DNA of 64,000 nucleotides from Chalara sp. BL73 (taxonomy: Eukaryota; Ascomycota; Leotiomycetes; Helotiales): positions 682,001-746,000 of the forward strand of contig CAKJVC010000143.1 of NCBI GenBank assembly GCA_918026815.1, written 5' to 3'. Below, one piece after another: positions 37,641 to 47,585 of the stretch (its first letter is position 1; every line of letters starts with the position of its first letter). Made by a program: the position numbers and the translations under genes. The notes beneath the pieces are model-generated. The model was not told the origin of the DNA. It ran no database searches and saw only the letters and a program-made list of their open reading frames with translations.

Positions 37641-38260
37641 TTTTTCCCCGATGCGATACGTTTGATTTGCTAGCCAGAGCATTTGAGTCCTGGAGACTCG
37701 CCTCCTGCATGTGAGCAAGCATGCGCTTTTCCATATCGCATACACAACACGAAGCGCCGTTTTTTGGTTGGATACGGGTGCTACCGAAACCCGTCATAGT
37801 TGATCCCGCAGACTTTTTGTGCCGCCTTCCAGAGAGTATATGGCATTTGAACTGTCAGCTGGCCCATGTCCGCGCGTGATCTGTAGCTGAACATATTAGA
37901 TTTCTCAAACCTCTTTTGTTATAATCTAGGTATGTTACCGACAGACCTCAAGCACTAACTATGCTATACGGTAAGGGTAGGTGGTTCGTGAGTAGAGTTA
38001 GCGTATTTTCATCTGGTTATCCAGCGACCTAATTAGAAGCTGTGTAGATGTTATGGAAAAGCCACCGGTACTCTATGTCCGCTTGCTATATCGCATAGGG
38101 TTGGCGATGTTATAGCCTCATGGTGTCAACTGGTATGATGATGTGAATGATGTATCTTAGACAAATGTCCACATTGCCTTCATATTTAAGTTGGCACTCA
38201 TAGACAACGAAGCAAAATCGAGCGTGAATCGCTCCTTGCATTTATTGGAACGATACGCTC

Positions 38261-40759
38261 TTAGCCTCCCATAAGCTTATTGACCCTCTTCTCCAACGAG
38301 TCCTCAAAAGCCTGCACGCCATTCTCCAGCACCTTGAGCTCACCCGCCTTCAGCAAAAACACCGTCCGCTTCCTGGGCGCCGCCTCCTCATCCTCATCCT
38401 CGCTCTCGCTCTCCCCTTCCTCGCCACCGCCGTCACTTCTTATCTTCTTCCCCTCCACTACCCTCCGGATCAGGAACCGATCGTGGCTAACCACCACCAC
38501 CGCACCGTTCCACGAGCTCAGCGAGTCCGCTAATGCGGTCACCGTGTGGAAGTCCAGGTGGGTGGTGATTTCGTCGAGGACCAGCAGCTGCGGGGATTTC
38601 CAGAGCAATCTCGCGAGCGCTAATCTCACGAGCTGTCCTCCTGATAGCTTCGTCAGGGGCACGTCGCTTGCTGTCCGGCCGGGGAGGCCGAGGCTTCCCA
38701 GCAGACCGCGGAGTTCACCTTCGTCGAGCTCGCCTTCGACATCGCGGGTCGTAAGGGCTAAGGCGGTGAGCGTAGGCTCCGCTCGGCCTAACGCTTGCAG
38801 TTCCTCGACTGCGTGCTGGGAGTAGTATCCCATGCGTAGTCGCGGATGGCGGCTCACGGTTCCCTTGGTAGCTTTCGTCGCGTCGGTCAGCAGTTTGATC
38901 AGTGTGGATTTGCCGCAACCGTTGAGGCCGACGACCCCGACGCGATCCCCCATATGGATGGAGATATCGATGTCTTGCAGCACCGTTGGCGCCACGATGC
39001 CTTTCTTCGCCGGATAGCGAAACGTGGTTTTCTCGAGCGAGACTAAAGGTCCCGGGAACCGCAGGTCAGGAGCATCAGGCAGGACAATCGAGACTCCCTT
39101 TTCGTCGGCGGGGATGTCAATGTCGTCTCTTGAACGAAGATGAAAGCCCACCAGATCGCGGTTGAGCTTGAACCTCCCACCAGTAGCTGACCGATTCATG
39201 CCCATGCGATCATCTAGCTTCTTCTGTCGTGACTTTGCTTGCCTGAGCTTGTTTTCATCACCGGCTGCTTTTCCTTGCTTGATATTCTGCTGGATGGTTT
39301 GCTGTATGTGAGCCTTTTGCTTCTCTTGTGCGTCTCGCATCTTGCCTAAATACAACTTTTTCTCGCGCATGGTACTGTCATAAACATCGAGATCGCCGCG
39401 GAAATAAGTGAGCGTCTGGTCACGTAGGATGATGAGTTCTTGACAGACGGTATTGATGAAATCTCGGTCGTGGGAGACGATCACCACGGTTGGCGGATTT
39501 GGGCCATCGTCTCGAAGCTGGATCAGGTAGCGTTGTAACCAGATGATGCCTAGTAAGTCAAGAAAGTTGGTAGGTTCATCCAGAATCAAGATATCTGTTG
39601 GTTGAAGGAGGCATGCGGCTAAGTTCGTCCGCATTCGCCAGCCTCCAGAAAGTGTAGAGACAGGCGTATCAAGGAGGGTCTTGGGAAATGCTAAGCCGGA
39701 GAGGATGCTTCTGGCCTTGACTTCAATCTCTGCGATCCTTGCAGGCTCAAGTTGTGATTGCAGATCTGCGAGAAGGTCGCTTGCAGCATGTGTTTCTTCC
39801 TTCAAGGTCTCTTCATTAATATCCTCATCCTTCTGCTCCAGACTTTCTTCATGTCAGTCACGAAAAAAACAGTTATTACTTAGCTCTCTCACCGTCCTGC
39901 TGACTCTGCGACTTTCTTCTCAAATACAATTAAAGCTTTCCGAGCAGCCATTCCTCTGGCGCCACTTCGCAGTCTCGCATTTTTGTCATGCTCAAATAGC
40001 TCCTTCTTCAGACGCTCATGATGCACTTGCCGTAAAGCACGTAGATGAGCATAAGGACTCCCTTGACTCTCAACGGCCTTTGAAAGCACTAAACGTAATC
40101 AACAAGTGCAGGCAAACTTTGGAAGCAGGAAGCATACCATCAATCTCCTGTTGAATCTCGCTCCTGGATGTCGCTCTATCAATGACTGTTTCCAGGACTG
40201 ATAGTTGACCACCTGTTACCACAGGTGCTGATTCACCCTGGCCAGGTTTCTGCTCGACCGAGGTCTGCTGTAGAATCGCAATCCTCGTTTGAAGCGGGAT
40301 TCCAGGAATCAGTTTCTCAGCCACGGCTTTTAATATCGCTGATGATATGTCAGTGCCACGATTCTAACGTAGGCAGCTTAGAATGTGATTTGGGTTCGTG
40401 GTGTCCCATTCAGGAAGTACATCGGTTCGTCCCGCGCTCTCACAAACTCAACTTACTGGACTTGCCTGTTCCATTCCGCCCGATCAAGGCGTAGTGAACA
40501 CCGGCTTTGAGCTTCAGATCCGCACTCGCAAGGATTTCGAGACCTTCTGAACGTGCTTTGCCTTTTGCCTTGGCGCCTGCTCTATCACCCGAAGTCACCG
40601 TGATGCTGAGCCCCGCAATATCAAGCTGCTCCGGATCAGAATATGTCGAGTCGTCGTTTCCCATGGTCTTACCTCTTGGTACACTGGATTCTCGATGTGG
40701 AATCTCGTCTGTTTTGTGGATACCAGGATGGTGCTCGCGGATTCTTCGACCGATGTCAT
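38261..40759 (-). CDS. ABC-F family ATPase (soluble, twin nucleotide-binding domains)
   Basis: Five exons, 40673-40759, 40457-40625, 40138-40338, 39893-40088 and 38261-39842, give 744 aa. NBD1 has Walker A GRNGTGKST (78-86), signature LSGGW (282-286) and Walker B LILDEPTNFLD (about 303-313). A highly charged linker lies around 380-440, as in ABC-F proteins. NBD2 has GLNGCGKST (523-531), LSGGQ (617-621) and LDEITTHLD (640-648). The last replaces the usual PTNHLD. No membrane segments are present. ABC-F proteins (Gcn20, Arb1, New1) act on ribosomes rather than as transporters. This one is preceded by STKQTRFHIENP and ends in an acidic stretch plus EKRVNKLMGG. The first intron is only 47 nt. Confidence 0.93.
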
Positions 40760-41500
40760 GATTACGAGGAGATACAAAGAAACAATGAATAAATTTTGCT
40801 AACTGAAATGAGCTAATTGGTGGAAACGATGAAAGCGACCTCTTGCTTGTGCCTTAATTGTTGCAACAAGAGAAGAAAATCGGTTGAGAAGCAAAGATGG
40901 CGAGTCTTTTACTTTAACTGATTTCTTTTCAAACCTTTTTTCGCCTTTCGCAATAGACGACTCGTTATCGCATTTGGCGTTGACGATTGGCTCGGCCTGA
41001 GTCATCTCTTGGGGTGGAACAAGAACCTGTTTTTATGCAGGCGTTGATTGCACCATCGCTACGATCAACAGCCAGAGAGAGGCTCACCGTCGCTAGCCTC
41101 AGGATAGAGTGCACGATTGATTAATCTGTCCTCTACTGGCTACTGTTATTTTCTTTTCCCAACATGTGGGCAAGTGAGTGATATATGCAAGTCATCAAAT
41201 CAAACAGGAAGGTTACAAAGGTCAAAGTCGCCGAGAATCGCATCTGCCAAGCTCATCGTCACGTGCACCTACCCTCATCGGGCCCGAGCATCACGGCAGC
41301 TAATTCCGGAGTGGAGGGGACTGGGATTCCACCCCCCCAGTTGGCATATCTTCTCGGGTCTGATTTGATGCATGTTTTTTGGTCTTTATTCCATGTGTTA
41401 GCTGCCTACTTATTACTTACCCATTCCTCCTTCCAGCTTACTGACCCCCCTTTTCTTTGCTTGTCCTCCTCCGTCATCCTCATGTCTTCCACTCCTTAAG
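40760..41500. promoter_or_regulatory. Divergent promoter region, ABC-F gene and the conserved protein at 41501
   Basis: A 741-bp gap between two genes transcribed away from each other. It contains a CACGTG E-box-like hexamer near 41261 and pyrimidine-rich leader sequence before 41501. Regulation is inferred from position. Confidence 0.45.
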
Positions 41501-42412
41501 ATGACCACACCCTCCGCTTCCTCCCCTGACTTCAAGATCTTCCGCTATACCACTTCCGCTGCCCCCATCCCAGCACCACAGCTCCAACTCTCCTCAACAT
41601 GGTCCTACGTCGGGTCGCCCTTGAATCCTTTCTCCCTCCCACAATCTTATCACACCTGGACCCGAGGCACCTTCATTCCCAATACCGGCTCCATCCTTGA
41701 TCTTCTCCTCCCTTTCCTGACCTTCCTACACAATTTCATGGCCGAGTCCCACCTGACTCACTACTGTCTCAGCATCCGTGCTCAAAAGGCGAATCATGAC
41801 TTTGATATCCCAAGATGGCATGTCGATCGGAGATTTTTCGACGCTGACCTCCCCTCCTCAGTATCGCCGAATGTAGACGATGGAGAGAAGAAAAAGAGAA
41901 CCCCTTTCCAAAGAGGAAAGCCGGAAGTGGAAAGGAAGCCCTCGAGCTGGAAGCTAGCCACCGCCCTCATCGGCCCAGGAACGAGATTCCTTGTAGATGG
42001 CCAGCGGGGACGGGAATTATATTCTTCCATCTCCACCTCCCACAAGCTGCTCCGCCAGAAAAAAGGCCACTACGCCGTCGGGATGGATCACGTGTGCACC
42101 TCCTTTCGGTGCCTCGGGTGCGCCGACATGGCGGAATCGGTCCGGCACGACCTCGCCGCCGCCATTGACGACGAGCGTCTCGAGACCGTGGACGTGGGGA
42201 GCGGCGAGGTCGTGGTGTTCCGGGTTGACGGGTATAACGCGTGTGACGGCGAGCCCGCCATGCATAGCGAGCCGAACATGTCGCGCAGCGATCGGGTGTT
42301 CGTGCATGTTGTTCCCGGGCGGGAGGAGGAGCTCAGAAGGCTGGTCGAGGGCTGGGGAATGGAGTTTCCGCGGGATTGGTGCGTCGGCGTACTGCAAGAT
42401 TTGGAAGTGTAG
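41501..42412 (+). CDS. Conserved fungal protein, possibly DUF1826-like
   Basis: A single exon encodes 303 aa with no signal peptide or membrane segment. Conserved-looking blocks are IPRWHVDRRFF (about 103-113), WKLATALIGPGTRFLVDG (about 150-167), then GEPAMHSEPNMSRSDRVFVH (about 248-267) followed by VVPG. The order 'WHxD ... GPGT ... HSEP..SDR' resembles the pattern in DUF1826, a metal-binding-looking family of unknown function, but I only infer this from memory of the pattern and could not search. The His/Asp residues might bind a metal as in 2-oxoglutarate-oxygenase-like folds. The start at 41501 has an AAG ATG A context. Confidence 0.75.
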   Translation: MTTPSASSPDFKIFRYTTSAAPIPAPQLQLSSTWSYVGSPLNPFSLPQSYHTWTRGTFIPNTGSILDLLLPFLTFLHNFMAESHLTHYCLSIRAQKANHDFDIPRWHVDRRFFDADLPSSVSPNVDDGEKKKRTPFQRGKPEVERKPSSWKLATALIGPGTRFLVDGQRGRELYSSISTSHKLLRQKKGHYAVGMDHVCTSFRCLGCADMAESVRHDLAAAIDDERLETVDVGSGEVVVFRVDGYNACDGEPAMHSEPNMSRSDRVFVHVVPGREEELRRLVEGWGMEFPRDWCVGVLQDLEV

Positions 42413-43223
42413 CAATGAAAATTATAATGAACGGCTCCGTCTCGGCTCATGCTGTGAGAAGGTGAGCGACGTGAGCCTGCTGTATAATGAAATTGCGCAG
42501 CATGCACTATGCAGACATTCGTGCTTTCGTCTTGAATCTATCTACATCGGGTATACCAGCGTATCCAAGGTAATGGTGACGAGTTTGACGGTCACGATAT
42601 ATTGTTTCCCCAAGATTTCAAGTGAGGTTTCAGGGAATGGACATCAAAAGAGTGGTAAGAGAGGAAATAGAGGGGCGAACACTTGTTCAGTGTACAAGCC
42701 CATGCAAATCTCTCGAAACATTAGCGAAATTCCATAAACCCTCGGCTATTGACTGCCTGAAACATACTTTGCGAAGCGTTAAATATGTACACAGCGCCGG
42801 GATAGTTCAGTTTCCTTCTTGATGGGACACGCTTGAATATAATGAGACTGTGAATAAATGGGGCTCCGGTTCAAATGAAGACTTCTAGCTTTACAGGAAG
42901 CGGTTTTTGTGAATGGTATTTTCGGTATGGGACGTGTTGCAGTTCTGTGGAGGGCGAGAATGGAACCATGTGACAGGACAGCATGCATCGGGGTCATTTA
43001 GTAAAAAAAAAAGTACTCATATGTGCTTGTGGATCATCTTCAAAAATTACTCGGTATCTTCCCCTGTATCGAATATATATGCTTGTTGAACAGCTCACTA
43101 CCACCATGAATCAAATTTGTGCACACCCACGTCACCAACCATTTCAGCCCCCGCCACTTTTTCCTTCCTCATCTTCAACCTCTCTTGGTCACTCTGCTTC
43201 TGAGCTGCAGACCAATCACAGGC
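42413..43223. other. Intergenic between convergent genes
   Basis: No gene recognised. It includes the 3' flanks of the gene ending at 42412 and of the symporter gene. A tRNA-like piece near 42798-42875 was considered and rejected. Confidence 0.5.
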
Positions 43224-45605
43224 TCAAAAGAATTTGCCCTTATGATCCACAGTTACAAGACCATCTCTAGCGACATGAACCTCGTCGTCTTCGGCATACT
43301 CGCTGCCACCCTCAACCTGATGGCGCAAGTACGCTGGGCGATCTAATGCATCAAATCGCCTCCCCTTAACCTTCGCAATCATAAAGTGAACTGCGAGTCT
43401 CAACGCACAGGCTCCGAAGCCCCAGAGCAGTCCTCCGATCGGCGCGGCGACGAAGGCCCCAAAGGCGCTCCAGTCATTGGCGTAAAGTCCGTTCTCCAGC
43501 AGGATGAGCTTCCCACCATCGAGTGCGTTTCCATAGTAGATTGTACCGAAGATGAAGACAGTGAGGATGCCTCCAAGGCCACCTATGATAACCTCGAAAC
43601 CGCGCCACCAGTACAAACGATCACTGAGTCCGAGGACCAACACTGGAATCGTGGAGGCGGAGACCAGATCGGAGATTAGATAGATTTGCAGGATGGAGGG
43701 CGCCTTGAGGGCGATGACTACAACAGGGAAGATGATCAGCACCACAAGGCCGCGGATGACCCAGATGTTGAGCTTGTTGCGACAAAAGTCGTTGGAAAAT
43801 GTGGAAACCATGGCGGATTGGAAGGAGTCAAAGGCAGCGGTGCTAAGAGAAACGACCATGACGAGTACGAAGCCGACAGTCCAAGCAGGCAGCTCATTGA
43901 TTAGATAGAAGAAGGCCACACTTCCGTCTTGCTCTGGATTGTTGGGATCAAAGACGCCTGTCCATGTCGCAAGGAGACCCGTAGAGCCTACGAGTGTAAC
44001 GATGATAAGGGCTGCAATGGCTGCAATGGAAACGCCGATCCAGAGATCCTTATCAGTCTTCGAGGCGAAAGTGCGGATCCAGAATTGCGAGAGGAAGAAG
44101 TCGTTTGTCAGGATAGCGACCGGGAGGATATAGAGAAGTTGCCAGCCGAGAAGACTTGCGTCTAAAAGTCCAGAAGAGTCAACTAGGCTTTTGTCGATTT
44201 TGGTCTCGACTCCGATGGAAATGGTAGCAATGATTACTGTTCAAGTTAGTTCATACAATCCAACTTGAATATAATGACCTACCGAGACCCACGACAAGAG
44301 CACCTTGAATGTTGTCCGTGATGAAAGATATTTTAAATCCTCCAAGAGCTATACTAAATCAGCCATGCTTTGGAAGTACCTCAGTTGGTCTCACATGTGT
44401 AGATAGTGGTAACAACACACTGGACGACGATCACGGGAAGACCATCTATCCCAGTCAAAGCAGTCACAACCTGTCCCAGAGCAGAAAGCTCGGCAACCAT
44501 ATAGAGAAACATCGTGATGAGCGTCAAAGCGCTGAGATAAATCGCAGCTGCGATCCCATAGCGTTGTCGGGTCCATTCTGGCAAGACGAAACCTTCAGGG
44601 CACTTTTTCCTAATGATAGGGCCGAGCGTTGCAAATATCATCAGCGGAGCTGCAGAAGCAATAGCGTAGACAACCACGCCTTGCACACCAGCTATTGTCG
44701 CTAGCTGAGGGTATGCAAAAAGAATACCAGATCCAAGGGCTGTCAAGTAAGAACAGATCTAAGATTAGCAATCAGATTCGTGGAGGGGAAGGGGGGTTTC
44801 AAAGCGGCAGACACTTTCCCACGCAAGCATTAACTTGTTCGAGTATTTACGGTGCAATCTCAGCTTCCTCTGGGCAGGACCAAAGGCCTCTTTAAGTACT
44901 TGCTTAAAGTTGGATCTATGGTAGCTGCTTTGATTCCGCGCCCGTAGTGACGCCGCGTTAACTCTCCTCAGCCGCTCTGCCTCGAAATATTGATAATTTC
45001 GAGGTAGAGGACTGAAAGAAAGCCAACGCCATATCTCTAAGTAACGAACCTCTTCACATCTCATTCTCTTTCAAAGGCCGATGATGCGGCATGCTTTTGC
45101 TGGGTTGGCGTATTGTATTCTGCCGCAGTTGATAAAACATGTTGGTGTTGGTTTACTAACCCGACGCGATGAAGTTCAAAGCCAGTGGAAATGCTATATA
45201 GTTTTAGCTTTTCAGCAAAGAAAAGAGAGATTCATTTGCGGGAAATGCTTCTCGGTGCGAAATAGAAGTCGAATGGATGGCAGTTCAATGAATGATCACG
45301 ATGAGGCAAGGCATGAGCAGGAGGATTCTGACCAGTCTGAGTCCTATTTGAGGACAGAAATTCGCCCTGCGAAAGGGTCAGTTTTCGTCTACTAAACTTT
45401 CCTTGTAATGCGGAGGAGGCTTTAGGTCTTGTTGACTTACCTTTGTCTGATGTCTCAATTTCCAAGCTACAGCGCAGCCAAAGATTCTGGCCCACATCAG
45501 TCCTCAAACTCTAGTCTTCCCATGATAGAAGGGGTAAACGCACAGGAAAGCACCATAGGTAAGGTAGATAATGGCATTGCTGGCCTGGGTCGACGGTTGA
45601 CCCAT
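43224..45605 (-). CDS. Sodium/solute symporter (SSS family)
   Basis: My seven-exon model is 45544-45605, 45441-45486, 45333-45366, 45161-45193, 44395-44739, 44283-44348 and 43224-44236, giving 532 aa with all joins in frame. The N-terminus reads SNAIIYLTYGAFLIFGCAVA, then EFLSSNRTQTAFPLALNFIA, then ALGSGILFAYPQLATIAGVQ, the start of a fungal SSS subfamily related to but distinct from Dur3. Later segments include RKKCPEGFVLPEWTRQRYG, GGFKISFITDNIQGALVVGL and SLSTAAFDSFQSAMVSTFSN. About 12-13 membrane helices are expected. Substrate (urea, amines, choline-like or other) cannot be read from the sequence. Two exons are only 34 and 33 nt; the GTCAGA donor after exon 3 is unusual, and the fourth intron (421 nt) is long. 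Confidence 0.88.
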
Positions 45606-47123
45606 TTTTGACGTTGCTGAAGCTGTCGATAGCAGGAGGACGAATGAAGACCAGCTACGGGAGTTACAGTGCTGTTCAATTATTACTGTTGGAGTGGCAC
45701 AACGTGTCGCAAAATTTGACAATGTGACGATGTTTTTGTGAAAGAAGAAAATACGGAGCAGCCCATTTCTAGCTCTGGGCTCGAAAGAGATAGTCAAATA
45801 CCTTCAACTCGCTACAGCTGTTGATTGGTGCGTAACATGAATTCTGATCCACTGGAGGAAAAAAAAAGAAGGTCAAATGGCTTATCCCTCAAGCTTGGCG
45901 TGGGGAGCTGATTGTGGAAAGAGCGCCCCCCCTCCCCCCCCACTTGCGGCATGTGGATATTGTCACCTGACTGCAACCAGAGAAAGTGCTGCTGGCGCTG
46001 GTGCTAGTGCCCTTTAGGTTTAGATTGTCCCAACATGATAGCAATAGCAATGTCACAAACCAGACAACGTTCGAACTCCCCACGAACATGCCAACGCGAT
46101 CTCGGTCGAATCCAATCCTGCTCTCATTATGCTTTACCTCCTCCCGCGGGCACGAATCTCTGCGCGAGCTTTCAATAAGCTAACCTGCTACCGCGCTCAT
46201 CATTGTGCAACAGGGAGATTAATTACCATTAGTCCCCAAGGAACCCCAGTCACCCGTGAGATTGAGGTCTGGCTGGGAGACCCAGAGAACGCATATGTTA
46301 TGTTCGACCCTGAGATAAGCCGTGCTTTCCAAACAGGCACTATAATACAAGGCGGCTGCTCCCTGGAAAAAGACCCGGAGTTGTATCCGCTAAAATTCCA
46401 CCACGATACCAGACATTTCTCTCATAGTATGTTTGCACATATGATACCTACTTTGGAGCTAATACGTATTATCCAGAATCGTCCCCATATCCTCGACTCG
46501 AGATACCCCAAGGTATGCCGCAGCAATCGAATACCAACAGCAGCCCAGCAACTCTCCATACTTATGGAGTAACACATACAATAACGCTTGATGGGACGCC
46601 TGATGGTAGGCTTGCGCATTGTGATATCTATCTTCTGCTAACGACAGACAGAGGACTTTCAACACAGTATTAGAGAGTCAACCCAGCGCTTGCAACCGGT
46701 CTTGGATGCGCTCAAAGATACATAGAACATCCTCAAAAATGGCTAGCTACTCTTTGGCGGGTTCTTTAACTGTACCATGTCGCAAAGGCCCTAGCTCGGA
46801 AATAGCATCAACCCCAGCCGCTTTTCTGTCTCAGGAGATGTGTCTATACTTGATATCAAGGCGGATTTTATTACAACATCGTGCGCATAATCCACCCACT
46901 GTTACACGAAGTTACCATGGGCGCTTAAGAGATCATTATTCTTGATTCCTAGTTGATGAGTGGCTGACTAGTTCCTTGGACAAGCCTAATCGGCGCGTAT
47001 GTGAGCGGATCTAGCAGCCAAAAAAGAATTGAGAAGAGTAGAAGCCATCCAAAGTCCGCTGTTTACGTGCTAAATTGGACTTACCAGCGTCCACGCCTGA
47101 ATGCCACTTTGGCAGGGCAATTT
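45606..47123. other. Intergenic with one uncertain small open frame
   Basis: It contains the symporter promoter and a C-run near 45926-45942. The plus-strand frame at 46129-46572 is listed separately. Nothing else is recognised. Confidence 0.45.
46129..46572 (+). CDS. Hypothetical 147-aa open frame, uncertain
   Basis: The frame encodes 147 aa with a hydrophilic middle (REIEVWLGDPENAYVMFDPE, ELYPLKFHHDTRHFSHSM). Composition is fairly protein-like, but no family, signal peptide or membrane segment is recognised and neighbouring exons could not be joined. It may be a real small gene, a relic or chance. Confidence 0.25.
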   Translation: MLYLLPRARISARAFNKLTCYRAHHCATGRLITISPQGTPVTREIEVWLGDPENAYVMFDPEISRAFQTGTIIQGGCSLEKDPELYPLKFHHDTRHFSHSMFAHMIPTLELIRIIQNRPHILDSRYPKVCRSNRIPTAAQQLSILME

Positions 47124-47585
47124 TCAATACTCCGTTGCTGCAATACGATATTTCATAATATCCGGAGTCCAAGATTCAATGGGAGTTGCGATAGACTCAT
47201 AATACTGTCCCAGCTGTTTTACGTCCCACTGGCTCGTCGTTACCGCAAAATGTGCATTGGTGATGTCCTGATTGACAGCGTCATGTGCCATGGGCGTCTC
47301 CTGGAGCTTATAACCATTGATCTTCAAAAACATATCCGCAGCAAGAAGCGCAGTCCTCTTATTTCCATCCTGGTATGCGTGATTCTTCATGATCTTCTCA
47401 GCAAGGTGTGCCGCCAGCCGAAAGATGTTCTCCTCCTTTTCATAGTGCTTGATATTCATTGGCGAGGCGACTGCTGAGTCTAGCATGGCGGGTTGACTTG
47501 GCTGGGCTCTGGCGATAGAGTTTTGGTGAAGTCTGATGACCTGGGCGGAAGTTAAGAAGCGGAAAGTCTTAGTGGCGGAAGGCAT
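47124..47585 (-). CDS. Doc/Fic-family protein (death-on-curing type)
   Basis: A single exon encodes 153 aa. The Fic catalytic motif is present as HAYQDGNKR at residues 69-77, close to the Doc consensus H-x-F-x-D-G-N-K-R, with Tyr in place of Phe. Upstream, MLDSAVASP matches the Doc-type 'LESALxrP' segment, and downstream LLAADMFLKINGYKL matches the following helix. Fic domains transfer AMP or other phosphate groups; bacterial Doc phosphorylates elongation factor Tu and is paired with the antitoxin Phd. No antitoxin-like or inhibitory (S/T)xxxE(G/N) helix is evident in or next to this gene. Bacterial-type length, lack of introns and an accessory setting suggest horizontal origin, which is inference. 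Fungal Doc-like genes do exist. Confidence 0.88.
   Translation of the reverse strand: MPSATKTFRFLTSAQVIRLHQNSIARAQPSQPAMLDSAVASPMNIKHYEKEENIFRLAAHLAEKIMKNHAYQDGNKRTALLAADMFLKINGYKLQETPMAHDAVNQDITNAHFAVTTSQWDVKQLGQYYESIATPIESWTPDIMKYRIAATEY

Larger units (their letters stand above)
33689..38260. other. 4.6-kb gene-poor region with simple repeats
   Basis: No convincing gene. It contains a TTC-rich microsatellite (34366-34384), a run of 13 G (34719-34731) followed by GTG repeats, a CAT/ATC microsatellite (35047-35070) and an AT-rich part (36520-36720). Four copies of a 15-nt motif occur between 36786 and 37640. Two minus-strand frames at 37105-37797 are contiguous but separated by a stop and show no family features. 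The part next to 33689 should be the promoter of the GPI-anchored protein gene. Confidence 0.55.

Noticed and set aside
37105..37797. Two minus-strand frames in the same phase separated by one stop, as if one broken gene
   Set aside because: Composition is unpatterned, no domain is recognisable and the repeated 15-nt motif accounts for the only internal similarity.
38280..38825. A 181-codon plus-strand frame within the ABC-F gene
   Set aside because: It is antisense to well-supported ABC-F coding sequence and is rich in S/P/R as expected of such a shadow.
41997..42737. A 246-codon plus-strand frame overlapping the conserved gene at 41501-42412
   Set aside because: Most of it is an alternate frame of that gene; the remainder runs into non-coding sequence.
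42798..42875. tRNA-like pieces: TAGTTCAGT followed about 60 nt later by GGTTCAAATG
   Set aside because: The A-box and B-box matches are imperfect and no cloverleaf with a paired acceptor stem could be drawn.
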